A stretch of DNA of 64,000 bases from Sphingobacterium athyrii (GTDB taxonomy: Bacteria > Bacteroidota > Bacteroidia > Sphingobacteriales > Sphingobacteriaceae), in contig NZ_QCXX01000006.1 in assembly GCF_003071065.1 (NCBI RefSeq), positions 1 through 64,000 of the forward strand, in the 5' to 3' direction. Numbering within the stretch: position 1 is the stretch's first letter; every line of letters starts with the position of its first letter. A program made the translations under genes and the position numbers. Below, in pieces: positions 36,390 to 45,567 of this stretch. Below the pieces are notes generated by a model. It was not told the DNA's origin, did no database searches, and was given only the letters and a program-made list of their open reading frames with translations.

Positions 36390-37553
36390 TTAATCTGTAT
36401 TTTTCACATTCGAAGCCGAAGGCTTTTCTTCGCCATCAATCAGTATAATGTTTTTAAGTTTATCTAACTTTAGCTCTTTTAGGATCTTTACCGCACGATT
36501 ATGCTCGGCTTTATTGAAGTGCAAAATGGCAATTACAGATTGATCTGTACGATTAGCTTTTTTATAAATATCAACTTGGTATTGGAGGTTTTGTTTAAGC
36601 TTAGAGCTTTTTGCGAGCTTAAGTTCAATTACTGTTTTGTCATTAGCACCTTTGGAAACGGTAAAATCGACAGGCCCTCTTCCGTTGTTAACTTCTGAAT
36701 TTATATCCCAGATTGAATCCGAACAAATGGATTTGAAAACCAATTGAAACGCAGATTCATTTTGATTTTCAGGGCTCTTGAAGGCCCTATTGCCATTGTT
36801 GTTTTCGATGAATCTCTTCAGTAATTTGATACGATAGATCGCCTCTTCAAATGAACTTTTTGTTTTCTTAACTGGATGTGTAAGCATGTCATAACGATCT
36901 ATCTCTATTATTTGCTCACTATTCTCATTAGCGGCATTTGGAACATTTAGAGAGGGAATCGAAAACCTTTTATTTTGCGATGGATTTTCTTGGTGTAACC
37001 TCATCGCTTCTTCTAAAGAGTTGCATTGAATCAATTCAGCCATCAAAGCGTTGAATTCATCTTCATCCGAATCTTTGAAATAATCGAACAGTTCCTTTAG
37101 ATCTCTATCCAACAGTGAGAACACTAATTCCAGCGTAAGGAAATTTGAATTTGTTTCTTTTCTGAAATTGAGATACTTATTCTTGTATGCGATTATTATC
37201 GGAACATCAACAGACTCAAAGGTAGATTTAAAGTTAATCGCGGCGGATGAAACGTAATTGCTAATGCTTGCAAGCGCTCGGTCTCCGGACCAAATATCTA
37301 ATTCGGCCAATTTATCCATTACAGGGTGATAAACCTTCGAAAGGAGAATCTCGAATTTAGGGCTTATTTCCTTTTGAAGGACATCATACTGCTGTTTATC
37401 GCGGTAATTGTCGTGAGGTTTTAATTGATTCCTTTGTCCAATTAACTTTTCAAGCTCTTCACAAATTGGTAAATACTTTCCTATATAATTCTTTTTGTTT
37501 GAGTCTAGGAAGCTAATGAATTCGAAGATATTCTGTATTTCTGTAGTAATCAT
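36390..37553 (-). CDS. PD-(D/E)XK nuclease-domain protein
   Basis: 387 aa. Residues 1-270 are mostly helical and not recognised. The C-terminal ~110 aa contain GRGPVDFTVSKG, then VIELKLAKSSKLKQNLQYQV; this D...ExK pairing and the QxxxY that follows are the active-site pattern of PD-(D/E)XK nucleases linked to phage defence and restriction. Expected to cut DNA or RNA. Transcribed towards T5. Function as defence is inference from domain and location. Confidence 0.75.
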   Translation of the reverse strand: MITTEIQNIFEFISFLDSNKKNYIGKYLPICEELEKLIGQRNQLKPHDNYRDKQQYDVLQKEISPKFEILLSKVYHPVMDKLAELDIWSGDRALASISNYVSSAAINFKSTFESVDVPIIIAYKNKYLNFRKETNSNFLTLELVFSLLDRDLKELFDYFKDSDEDEFNALMAELIQCNSLEEAMRLHQENPSQNKRFSIPSLNVPNAANENSEQIIEIDRYDMLTHPVKKTKSSFEEAIYRIKLLKRFIENNNGNRAFKSPENQNESAFQLVFKSICSDSIWDINSEVNNGRGPVDFTVSKGANDKTVIELKLAKSSKLKQNLQYQVDIYKKANRTDQSVIAILHFNKAEHNRAVKILKELKLDKLKNIILIDGEEKPSASNVKNTD

Positions 37554-37642
37554 GTTAAGCGGTTATAACTATGACATTTTTTAGAACTAGTGCATTCTAA
37601 TATACATAATTCAAAAACATTATTCTAACCTTTGCTTTAAGG

Positions 37643-38389
37643 CTATTCAATATTCATCGCCTTCCTCTGCCTCAATAACCACTCATAAATTTCAGGTTTA
37701 GTTTCATAAAGATATTGAATTCCATGTCCTTCACCTTCGAGTCGATGGAAAGTGATATCGCCATTGCACTTCTTAAGTGATTCTTCTATTCGTTCTGTTT
37801 CGTGTATGGAGATATCAGCATCAGCGGTTCCGTGAAATGTCAGGATGGGGATGTCTTTGAGCGTGCAAATGCGACTGGTGTCACTGTCATTTATACCACC
37901 GCATAATGGAACAATAGCTGCGATTTTTTCAGGATGATCTAATGCTGTAATGTAGGTCCCATAGCCACCCATACTTATTCCGGTCACATAAACGCGACTT
38001 TTATCGATGTGGTAGTTTGAGGTTACTTCATTGTATAATGAATCAAACCAATTTTCTGTAGACCAATATTTGCCTTCTGGACATTGGGGTGCGACCATAA
38101 CAAAATTGAAATCCCTTCCCTTGTCTACTAAATAGGGGAGACCATAGATCTTTAGTTTTTCCAGATCATTTCCTTTTTGAGAACCACCGTGGAGATAAAT
38201 AACGAGTGGATATTTGGAAGTATCTGTATTATAATTTTTAGGGAGATAGGTCAGGTGTTTGTAATTTACTCTTTGTTTTTCTTGTGCAAAGGATTGCCAG
38301 CTAAAAAAGCCAAAAAAGCTAATTAAAAGAACGCTGGCAAGTAGATAGTTCCTTGAACTGAAAATTTTGATAGATAATTGGATAGTCAT
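37643..38389 (-). CDS. secreted alpha/beta-hydrolase (esterase-type)
   Basis: 248 aa with signal peptide ending SFAQ. LVIYLHGGSQKGND supplies the oxyanion region, GISMGGYGT the nucleophile Ser, HGTADADI the Asp and EGEGHG the catalytic His: a full triad of the phospholipase/carboxylesterase-polyhydroxybutyrate-depolymerase-like group. Probably hydrolyses esters, such as feruloyl or acetyl groups, in the periplasm. Cargo on the minus strand together with its neighbours. Confidence 0.85.
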   Translation of the reverse strand: MTIQLSIKIFSSRNYLLASVLLISFFGFFSWQSFAQEKQRVNYKHLTYLPKNYNTDTSKYPLVIYLHGGSQKGNDLEKLKIYGLPYLVDKGRDFNFVMVAPQCPEGKYWSTENWFDSLYNEVTSNYHIDKSRVYVTGISMGGYGTYITALDHPEKIAAIVPLCGGINDSDTSRICTLKDIPILTFHGTADADISIHETERIEESLKKCNGDITFHRLEGEGHGIQYLYETKPEIYEWLLRQRKAMNIE

Positions 38390-38459
38390 TGTAATTAGAT
38401 GTGAACCTTATTCTGAATACAGTTTCTTTTGCACGAGCAAAGGGAATTATTTGCTAAAT

Positions 38460-39038
38460 TTAATCGGGTTTCTTTCCCCATAAAAAGGGTTGTTTTCTCA
38501 ATTGCTGTTCATATTGTTCTTTGCTTATAAATGGCCATAGCTCGTGATCGCCCGTATTGTTAAATGCTTCATACTGTTTCTTTCGTTCATTTAATTTCAC
38601 GTTATAATGTTGTCCCAAGCTCAGGACAGTAAATAACAGGTCTTTAAATGATAACCGTATTAACAGATTTATACGATCAAAGTAGGGCCACTCGTACTCA
38701 AAATCGGAATTCAGGAATAAAATAATCCGAGCAATGTCTTTTAGTTCTTTATCCGAAAGTTGGTATTTACCCGTAAGTTTACGATTTTCTAAGTCGCTAT
38801 ACAAACACCAGCTTAGCTCGAGCATTGGCCTTATAATAGGATCATCAGATTTTGCCTCTTTTGAATGATAATATTGTTCAGGCAGCCAGCCGAAAGAGAC
38901 ATCGTCAGTAATTGACTCTTCAAACTCATCATTGCTAATAAGCCCGACAACTAAATGTCTTAAATGATACGCAAGTACCTTTCTGCGTGTTAGGTCAACC
39001 ATATTAGAATGTTTTCTTAAAGATAACCAAATATTCAT
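38460..39038 (-). CDS. uncharacterised protein, immunity-like
   Basis: Up to 192 aa; MVDLTRRKVLAYHLRHL (39002) is an alternative start. No signal or membrane segment. Rich in aromatic and acidic residues (DDPIIRPMLELSWCLYSD, FLNSDFEYEWPYFD), typical of small polymorphic-toxin immunity proteins, but no family is recognised. Its start is about 27 bp from U6, and it points away from copy 6, so it may use a promoter in U6. Confidence 0.6.
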   Translation of the reverse strand: MNIWLSLRKHSNMVDLTRRKVLAYHLRHLVVGLISNDEFEESITDDVSFGWLPEQYYHSKEAKSDDPIIRPMLELSWCLYSDLENRKLTGKYQLSDKELKDIARIILFLNSDFEYEWPYFDRINLLIRLSFKDLLFTVLSLGQHYNVKLNERKKQYEAFNNTGDHELWPFISKEQYEQQLRKQPFLWGKKPD

Positions 39039-39064
39039 TTGTTAAGATATTAAACACAAACTTC

Positions 39065-39197
39065 ACCTCCCCATTCCCGTCATTCACCGAGTTTTCCTGT
39101 CCGTTGGTCTAAAGCTCGTAGGTTAGGGGCTGATTGTGTAGTAGTTTTGAGTCAACAAATAAGAACAAAAGAACTAACAATATAAAATAAAGACATC
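39065..39197 (+). promoter_or_regulatory. upstream element U6
   Basis: ACCTCCCCATTCCCG, AGCTCGTAGGTT and TAGTTTTG. Divergent from the minus-strand gene at 39038. Confidence 0.8.
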
Positions 39198-39644
39198 ATG
39201 GACACTTTAGTAAAAACATTCGCAGCAGCAGCCTTAATCGCAGTATCAACATTCGCTATGGCAGCTGAAGGACCAGGAGCAAAAGCAACAAATGCAAACG
39301 TTAATTTTTCCACGGCAGACTTCGCACTAGATCACTATGTTGCAGTCACTACCGAAGGAGAATCTGCTGGCGTGGAGCAGTTATTCGCGACAGATTTCAA
39401 TCAAAAAATCCAAGCATCCAATGCACAAAATCATAACCGTAGCGAAGTCGTTAAATCCTTGAAAAAACAAAAAGGAGAGAAGCTGAACTGTACAGTAAAA
39501 ACTGACATTATGGAAGAGTCAGCGGATTACATGGTTGCCAAAGTAACCTTGAAATTTGAAAACTTTACCAAGACTGATCTGGTTACTTTGGAACGTGAGG
39601 GCAATACTTGGAAAGTATCCCAATCGATTAATTTGTATAAATAA
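39198..39644 (+). CDS. exported NTF2-like small protein, cassette copy 6
   Basis: 148 aa. N-terminal mature part AEGPGAKATNANVNF belongs to the EGPG group (copies 8, 10), but the second half (ATDFNQKIQASNAQNHNRSEV) is almost identical to copy 7, also at DNA level. This makes copies 6 and 7 mosaics of each other. It ends SQSINLYK. Confidence 0.9.
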   Translation: MDTLVKTFAAAALIAVSTFAMAAEGPGAKATNANVNFSTADFALDHYVAVTTEGESAGVEQLFATDFNQKIQASNAQNHNRSEVVKSLKKQKGEKLNCTVKTDIMEESADYMVAKVTLKFENFTKTDLVTLEREGNTWKVSQSINLYK

Positions 39645-39678
39645 GAGCCATCCCTTACAAATATATAAATGTTGTAGA

Positions 39679-39704
39679 GCCACCTCGTGAGATGTGGCTT
39701 TTTT
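39679..39704 (+). terminator. terminator of copy 6
   Basis: GCCACCTC-GTGA-GATGTGGC (39679-39698), perfect 5-bp outer stem, six T. Confidence 0.85.
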
Positions 39705-40012
39705 ACGTCAAAAGGGCCCGACGTTAATCAGACCCTTTCTCTTAGCGTTTTATTGTACAGTAATTTTTATGTTTCCTATCGTTTCCTCTTTTTTGTTTCG
39801 TCATCCAAAGTTTTTCAGGACTATTGGATTTTCACTGTACGACGCCAATTTTTATGTCGGCCCTTTCTTTCGAAAGGTAGCTTGTAGCCGTTTTGTAATA
39901 TAAGAACAACAGTCGATTTGAAATAGTTTTATAAAAAATATCTTTTTAAACCATTGTTCCAATTCTGCCTGTCAGATTGATACGCTCTGTCACAATTTAC
40001 TGCGATTTTTTG
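39705..40012 (+). repeat. tail element T6 (subtype B)
   Basis: Shares the GACGTTAATCAGACCC loop and the continuation AATATCTTTTTAAACCATTG with T3 only. The sequence on to 40162 shows no gene; it may hold the promoter of the operon that follows. Confidence 0.75.
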
Positions 40013-40162
40013 TTTAATTAATTAAATATTACTACCTTAAAGTTATAAACAGATCAGTCCGGTCATTGACTGATCGTTAAGCTATATTTTTCGATTATAA
40101 ACTTATTGTGATTTCTTGCAGCAGCGCCATGGGAATCATGAGCTATTTAACCGATATCCAAT

Positions 40163-41953
40163 ATGAACCAACAGTCAGCAGATCAACATCCCATCTTAGA
40201 GGTATTTCTCAGTGATAAGCCAGATGCTCCCACATCATACTCCAATTTTAGTTTAAAAGATCAGAGGCCCATTTTAGATTTTCAGGAATATATTTTTGGA
40301 GATTCCACCATCAAATGCCACTACCTCTATGGCAACAATATTACCGCCTGCTTCTTAGCCTGTTTTATGGAAGATGGAAAAAAAATATACACTATTCCCG
40401 CTGAGCCAGTCGTTACCTTTCATATACAATTGTCTGAGGACTGCCTTTTAAGGTTTGCACATGGGCAGGAGCAACGCCGCGTTACTGAGCGACAGTGTCG
40501 TTTATTCTGGCAGAATGATCAAATCATAGCTCATCAACCGGCACAGAGCGAATCTGACTATTTGAATCTGTATATCCGGCCCGGCCATTTGCTGGAAATG
40601 GCAGACCGTTATCCGATTTTGAGTGAACTGACGATGGATGTCGCTACAAAGGCTCAAGGTTCACTAGATTTTTTTGTAGGAAGGGCTGACCAACAACTAT
40701 TGGACTCCATTGACGAAATGCTTCTTGAAGTGAGGACCTATCAGGTAAGCGACCGGCGCTTTACCCATCTGTGCGAATGTCTCTTGCTCAGATGCCTAGA
40801 TATTCCCGTTAGCATGGAGCCCCCGCCTACAGATGCGGTCAAACGAACTTTTGACAGTGCTTTCGCTCATTTGGAAGATAATGTATTTTCTGAGGAGCAA
40901 AATAGCAACTTATGGAGCATAGCACGCTATTATAATAGAAATCAGCTGATCGAAAAGTTTTATGAATTCAAAGAAGAATATCTACGTCTCAAAGCGGATC
41001 GAAATAAAAGTAAAGCACTCATGCAGCAGGTCAAAGCCTGTTATCACCGAGTTATGGGCGATTCGGCAGATGTCCTGGCTGACACCTACTTTTGGATGGC
41101 ACAGCAGCTGGATGAGCAGAAGGAAAGATTTAGCCTGACCGAGCATGAGGAGCAAACCCTGGCCGAGGCGATTATTACTCTCTGCGATCAATCCTTTGAG
41201 CTGTCTACCCCAGGCCCAGATCAGCTAGAGTTTTATACCCGCTATACCGGGCAGCCCTATGCCGGTGATCTGGGGTTACAAGAGTTTGGCCGGATATTGA
41301 ATATGGTCGTCCCCAATTTGGATTTGCCCCTGGACAAACTGGACGAAAGTAAAGAGAGCGGGGCCATCATGGATCAATACCTGCAGGACCATCTCGGATT
41401 TACACCCTTATCGCATTTTACAGAGAAAGGCGAAATGGACAAACCCCGAAAAGTGGTGGAGCTTTATCATACCCTTATGCAACAGATGACCGATGAGTTC
41501 ACCATTACTGATACGGGTGATATCAAGAAGAGCGATCTGATCCGTATCCTTGATCATGCTTACCAGCAGAACGATGTCATCATGCTGTTGCTGTTTGAGA
41601 TCGACCACCTCACAGATCAGGAGGATTATGTCAAGAGCCAAAAGTTTAATAAAATAGGTGCGTGGGTGATGGTATTGGAAGAAACCAACGAAAACTGGTA
41701 TGATCAGTCCTACAGCAGCAAGCAGGATGAGCTATTCGGCTATTTGGTGCATGTTTATATGCGGTCAGGCAATGATATGGAAGCTGTGGAGCAACAAGTT
41801 AGACAAACCAAGGAGATATACGACAAGATGGTGCCAGCATTTCTTGATATTGGATATGCCATGGAATCACAGACGGAAAAGAATATGTTTATGCTGTTGG
41901 CCGAATCATTGATTATTGCCGCTCAAACTCCTTTTGAAGAAGGGGAAAAGTAA
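40163..41953 (+). CDS. uncharacterised 596-aa protein with an AraC-sensor-like N-terminus (operon gene 1)
   Basis: The first ~215 aa (VVTFHIQLSEDCLLRF, YLNLYIRPGHLLEMADRYP, then LECLLLRCLDI-type helices) resemble the ligand-sensing half of Bacteroidota AraC regulators, but no AraC helix-turn-helix follows. Residues 230-596 are helical, acidic and without recognised domain. No signal peptide. It is followed after 2 bp by a second unknown gene, so the two form a tight operon and are likely partners. Codon use looks more chromosomal and less A/T-rich than the cargo around it. Function unknown. Confidence 0.7.
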   Translation: MNQQSADQHPILEVFLSDKPDAPTSYSNFSLKDQRPILDFQEYIFGDSTIKCHYLYGNNITACFLACFMEDGKKIYTIPAEPVVTFHIQLSEDCLLRFAHGQEQRRVTERQCRLFWQNDQIIAHQPAQSESDYLNLYIRPGHLLEMADRYPILSELTMDVATKAQGSLDFFVGRADQQLLDSIDEMLLEVRTYQVSDRRFTHLCECLLLRCLDIPVSMEPPPTDAVKRTFDSAFAHLEDNVFSEEQNSNLWSIARYYNRNQLIEKFYEFKEEYLRLKADRNKSKALMQQVKACYHRVMGDSADVLADTYFWMAQQLDEQKERFSLTEHEEQTLAEAIITLCDQSFELSTPGPDQLEFYTRYTGQPYAGDLGLQEFGRILNMVVPNLDLPLDKLDESKESGAIMDQYLQDHLGFTPLSHFTEKGEMDKPRKVVELYHTLMQQMTDEFTITDTGDIKKSDLIRILDHAYQQNDVIMLLLFEIDHLTDQEDYVKSQKFNKIGAWVMVLEETNENWYDQSYSSKQDELFGYLVHVYMRSGNDMEAVEQQVRQTKEIYDKMVPAFLDIGYAMESQTEKNMFMLLAESLIIAAQTPFEEGEK

Positions 41954-41955
41954 AT

Positions 41956-43194
41956 ATGAAAAGGAAGAAGAAAACCAAAGCTCCAGTCAATACCGCTAAA
42001 GAGACTCAGGAAAGATACCGTGTCTATATCAAGTCGATTAAACTACTTTTCGAAAAAATGGTCGGCCCGGGCTACTTTGAGATGCTTTCTCCAAAGCTAT
42101 TGGCTCAGTTTTATAAAAACCGTTATCCGGCACTAAAGATCATTATTGATGACGACGTTATTGCCGACACTCAGAGCCGAGAAAGCTATCGGGCAAGCAT
42201 TACTGGTCTTATCAAAAAATGCACGCTCACCCTACCATCGGGCGAGCAGATTTTTATTTCGACTTTTTTTACGGATTTGGCACTTATTGTTCATTTTGTC
42301 GAGTTCCTTTCTAGCCACTGTATTAAAGAGCATGTCAAGATGAAGACTGCTTTTGCGCCTTATCTGACCTCCGGAGACTGGCTTTTTCAAACGAAGACTA
42401 GAGCTTTTTATACATTGAGCTTTACGAACGAGCAGTTTTATGATCCTATCAAAGGTACCTTGCAGTTTGATGTATCCGATCTGGCACTGACTAAGCCCGG
42501 CGGGCGAAATCAGATCCGTTTGCGGAGGTTGAAAAACAAATTGGATAAGCAGGAGATCGATGGCTTTGCAAGACCAATTGTGGCCATCGGTGATGCTTCG
42601 GTTTTCGTAGGCGACTGGACACAATGGATACAATTCGATCCGGCGAGGTTCGGTATCACCCATATTTCCGATGCGGAAGCCAAACCACTCTATATACAGC
42701 ATCATGCGCTCAATCGTTTCGAAGAACGCACCTATAGTCCCAAAGGCTTCATACAGATTTACCTTGCCCAGACTTTTATTTATGGTACACCCGAGGTAAT
42801 CGTATATCGTGGGCAGGTACTCATCGCCTGTTATTGTGCCAGACACAAGGTTGGCTATTTTCTGGTGAGCTATCATGGTGATAAATGGATCATACGTACC
42901 TTTCTTTTTCTGACAAATGAAGGTACTCCCGAGGGTACAAAGCTCAAGGAGATCATAGGATTGGAAAAAGAAGACGCTAAATATCTGATGATAGACCGGG
43001 TCACCGCGTTTTTGGATTATGATATTGAGCATGATCAGCGGCTTCGGGATTTGTTTGAAACTGCGGGCTGCGGTTCGCTTTTCGAGTATATCAAGCTTTT
43101 TGTACGTCCGGAAGATGGAGTCAAAAATAGCGCATCGATCGCTAATTACCTTTTTGGTAAAGCGGACGAATACGGCGAGTCAATTCAGATATGA
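41956..43194 (+). CDS. uncharacterised 412-aa protein (operon gene 2)
   Basis: Lys-rich start (MKRKKKTKAP), no signal peptide. Mixed alpha/beta with YIQHHALNRFEERTY in the middle and YFLVSYHGDKWIIRTFLFLTNEG later; the His-rich AL-RFEER segment resembles the core of small RNase-toxin-like folds (as in BrnT/RelE-type HALxRxxER), but similarity is weak. A 3' part of this gene (from about 42810) recurs at 46413-46802. Start lies 2 bp after the stop of gene 1. Confidence 0.7.
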   Translation: MKRKKKTKAPVNTAKETQERYRVYIKSIKLLFEKMVGPGYFEMLSPKLLAQFYKNRYPALKIIIDDDVIADTQSRESYRASITGLIKKCTLTLPSGEQIFISTFFTDLALIVHFVEFLSSHCIKEHVKMKTAFAPYLTSGDWLFQTKTRAFYTLSFTNEQFYDPIKGTLQFDVSDLALTKPGGRNQIRLRRLKNKLDKQEIDGFARPIVAIGDASVFVGDWTQWIQFDPARFGITHISDAEAKPLYIQHHALNRFEERTYSPKGFIQIYLAQTFIYGTPEVIVYRGQVLIACYCARHKVGYFLVSYHGDKWIIRTFLFLTNEGTPEGTKLKEIIGLEKEDAKYLMIDRVTAFLDYDIEHDQRLRDLFETAGCGSLFEYIKLFVRPEDGVKNSASIANYLFGKADEYGESIQI

Positions 43195-43292
43195 TATCAA
43201 TATAAGTTTTTTACCTCCCATTTGTCTAAAATTAAGAAGTAATGATATTATACTTACTTGTCAAAAAGACTTCTTTGTTTATATTTTTCTTT

Positions 43293-43317
43293 ATTATCGG
43301 CGTTTTTCGCCGATAAT
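43293..43317 (+). terminator. terminator-like hairpin after the two-gene operon
   Basis: ATTATCGGCG (43293-43302) pairs perfectly with CGCCGATAAT (43308-43317) around a TTTTT loop. The stretch from here to 43501 shows no gene. Confidence 0.65.
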
Positions 43318-43501
43318 ATAAGTTTTGTTAAACAAGTATAGTTATCACAGGGAAACCATCATTATTTACCCAGATATCGTGTCCTCCAAATCGCCATTTT
43401 ATTTCTCCGAGTTTTGTTCTTCTTGCCTGATTAATTAATAATTTAGTACTGTTATTTTAAAATTTGAGAATTGTAGCAGGCAGTTTGGTTATATTAGATT
43501 T

Positions 43502-44119
43502 ATGGTAAAAAGATCAGTCTTAGAAAAGTTATCCGATAAGGATTTGTTACTGTATACTACAGAAGATACACGATCAGTCCCTGAAGCTATAAAAATGGCT
43601 TTCGATATTCTGAAAAAAAGAGGCTACTTTTTTTCAGAATTAGAAATTGTTCAGATAAGTCAACTAATAGAATCGAAGAAAAAAGAAGAACCTGATTATA
43701 GCACCCTTAACGCATGGGATATTGACGAAGATGCTAAAAAAGCAATTGTCAGTTTCTATTCACAAAGAGCAATTTGGTATTTTAGTATACTATTCGGATT
43801 ATTTACAGGCGCTATATTGTTAGCAATCAACCTATTCACATTATCCAAGAAAAAAGAAGCGTTGGTAACACTCCTGTTTGGATTTGGTTATACGATAGCA
43901 CTAATTATAGTATACAAAGAATTTAAAGATTATTTTGATCAAAGCAGGTTCACTGGTATTTTGTTATATGGAATAGGTGCAGCAATATTGCAGTTTGGAT
44001 TTTGGGATCAATATTTGAAAGGAATAAAGTACAAGAAAAGAAGCATAATTGTTCCGCTTGTCATATGTTTAATTGTTTTGAGTCTAATCATATTACGTGT
44101 TATAATGTTCATAAGGTGA
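43502..44119 (+). CDS. four-helix membrane protein, paralogue A
   Basis: 205 aa. Soluble N-terminal ~85 aa with RSVLEKLSDKDLLLY and TRSVPEAIKMAFDILKKRG, then about four membrane helices (FSILFGLFTGAILLAINLF; LLFGFGYTIALIIVY; YGIGAAILQFGF; LVICLIVLSLIILRVI). It is a paralogue of 51872-52489 with the same layout and conserved VxRSVxxKLSD start. Function unknown; immunity-type membrane proteins often look like this. Confidence 0.7.
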   Translation: MVKRSVLEKLSDKDLLLYTTEDTRSVPEAIKMAFDILKKRGYFFSELEIVQISQLIESKKKEEPDYSTLNAWDIDEDAKKAIVSFYSQRAIWYFSILFGLFTGAILLAINLFTLSKKKEALVTLLFGFGYTIALIIVYKEFKDYFDQSRFTGILLYGIGAAILQFGFWDQYLKGIKYKKRSIIVPLVICLIVLSLIILRVIMFIR

Positions 44120-44159
44120 TTTTTACTTTAAACAATAATGATAAGCAAGTCTCTCAACC

Positions 44160-44181
44160 CATTTACAGAAGCCTGTAAATG
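44160..44181. terminator. hairpin between convergent genes
   Basis: CATTTACAG (44160-44168) and CTGTAAATG (44173-44181), perfect 9-bp stem with a 4-nt loop, placed between the plus gene ending at 44119 and the minus gene ending at 44290. Could serve both strands; flanking T runs are weak. Confidence 0.5.
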
Positions 44182-44289
44182 TTTCAATTCCTAAATTGTT
44201 GAATGTCCTGGAAATTATTCCATTATTGCTCGATATTTCAAAATCAATTACCTTCATCCTTTATCTCGATTTTATTGGCCACTGCATTT

Positions 44290-44748
44290 TTAGCTGTGGT
44301 TTTTGTAATTTTCTACAACGATAAGGTCAATGTCCGCGTAGTCTTTACCAAGTCGGTCAATTATAGATTTTACATCTTCCCAATTCAAACCGCCTAAGCC
44401 AGCACCTATCTTAGGTAGCGCTATTTTATTGATGTTATTTTGTCGGGCATACATAAGCATCTTGAGAAGGGAATCTTCAATTGCTTTAAGTTCAGCTTTG
44501 GTTTTCCAGGTTTCTTGGGTGCCTAAATTGAAAACAGTGCCTTCACCATAGTTATAAGTGAAAACGTCGCCAAGGTTAAAACTCCCATCTTTACAACGCT
44601 TTTTATATTCCAGATACATTTGACCATATTTTTCCCTGAATTGTAAAGCGATACCTTTTCCCATTGCTCCTGCACAGTTACAACCGTGCGCATAATTTTT
44701 TACATCTGGCAAATTGAATATATTTCCAAATTCTATATATGTAACCAT
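44290..44748 (-). CDS. macro-domain protein (ADP-ribose binding)
   Basis: 152 aa. Opens with VTYIEFGNIFNLPDV and NYAHGCNCAGAMGKGIALQF, then ALPKIGAGLGGLNWEDV: the standard macro-domain loops that hold ADP-ribose (NxxGxMGxG and PxIGxGxGG). It resembles DarG/ALC1-type macrodomains that remove ADP-ribose from DNA or proteins. No toxin partner is next to it. With the ADP-ribosylglycohydrolase at 25767 it is the second ADP-ribose-related cargo. Confidence 0.9.
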   Translation of the reverse strand: MVTYIEFGNIFNLPDVKNYAHGCNCAGAMGKGIALQFREKYGQMYLEYKKRCKDGSFNLGDVFTYNYGEGTVFNLGTQETWKTKAELKAIEDSLLKMLMYARQNNINKIALPKIGAGLGGLNWEDVKSIIDRLGKDYADIDLIVVENYKNHS

Positions 44749-44927
44749 TCTATTTTATTTTAAAAGCTATTTAAAATCGGTTTTTCAGTCCAGATTTATT
44801 GCATATTATTCTATTACTGATTATTCCGAACTGCAATTTAGTGTTATGCTTGTATACAGCAATAAAAATAGCTGAAAATTACTCTTGTTTCTCATGTAGA
44901 GGCAAAAAACATGCTTGTTTGCTTTTA

Positions 44928-45060
44928 ACCTCCCCATTCCCGCCATTCACCGAGTTTTCCTGTCCGTTGGTCTAAAGCCCGTAGGCTAGGGGTGTATTGT
45001 GTTGTAGTTTTGAGTCAACAAATAAGAACAAAAGAACTAACAATATAAAATAAAGACATT
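44928..45060 (+). promoter_or_regulatory. upstream element U7
   Basis: ACCTCCCCATTCCCGCC, AGCCCGTAGGCT and TAGTTTTG, the closest to the consensus of all copies. Confidence 0.8.
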
Positions 45061-45507
45061 ATGAACACTTTAGTAAAAACATTCGCAGCAGCAGCCTTAA
45101 TCGCAGTATCAACATTCGCTATGGCGGCTGACAAAACAGCATCAAAATCTGAAAAAGCAAACGTAGATCTTTCCACAGCAGACTTCGCTTTAGAGCATTA
45201 TGTGGCGGTTACCACAGAAGGTGAATCTGCAGGCGTGGAGCAGTTATTCGCGACAGATTTCAATCAAAAAATCCAAGCATCCAATGCACAAAATCATAAC
45301 CGTAGCGAAGTCGTTAAATCCTTGAAAAAACAAAAAGGAGAGACGCTGAACTGTACAGTAAAAACTGACATTATCGAAGAGTCAGCGGATTACATGGTTG
45401 CCAAAGTAACCTTGAAATTTGAAGATTTTACCAAGACTGATCTGGTTACTTTGGAACGTGAGGGCAATACCTGGAAAGTATCCCAATCGATTAATTCGTA
45501 TAAATAA
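45061..45507 (+). CDS. exported NTF2-like small protein, cassette copy 7
   Basis: 148 aa. N-terminal mature part DKTASKSEKANVDLSTADF; second half almost identical to copy 6 at DNA level (GCGACAGATTTCAATC onwards). Signal peptide conserved. Intact, with terminator and subtype A tail. Confidence 0.9.
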   Translation: MNTLVKTFAAAALIAVSTFAMAADKTASKSEKANVDLSTADFALEHYVAVTTEGESAGVEQLFATDFNQKIQASNAQNHNRSEVVKSLKKQKGETLNCTVKTDIIEESADYMVAKVTLKFEDFTKTDLVTLEREGNTWKVSQSINSYK

Positions 45508-45541
45508 GAGCCATCCCTTACAAATATATAAATGTTGTAGA

Positions 45542-45567
45542 GCCACCTCGTGAGATGTGGCTTTTTT
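45542..45567 (+). terminator. terminator of copy 7
   Basis: GCCAC (45542-45546) pairs with GTGGC (45557-45561), then six T. A second hairpin (AAAGGGCCTGA/TCAGACCCTTT) follows at 45574-45601. Confidence 0.85.

Noticed and set aside
42232..43032. Long minus-strand frame opposite the 412-aa gene
   Set aside because: Antisense shadow; the plus frame has the duplicated fragment with conserved protein sequence and a tight operon start.
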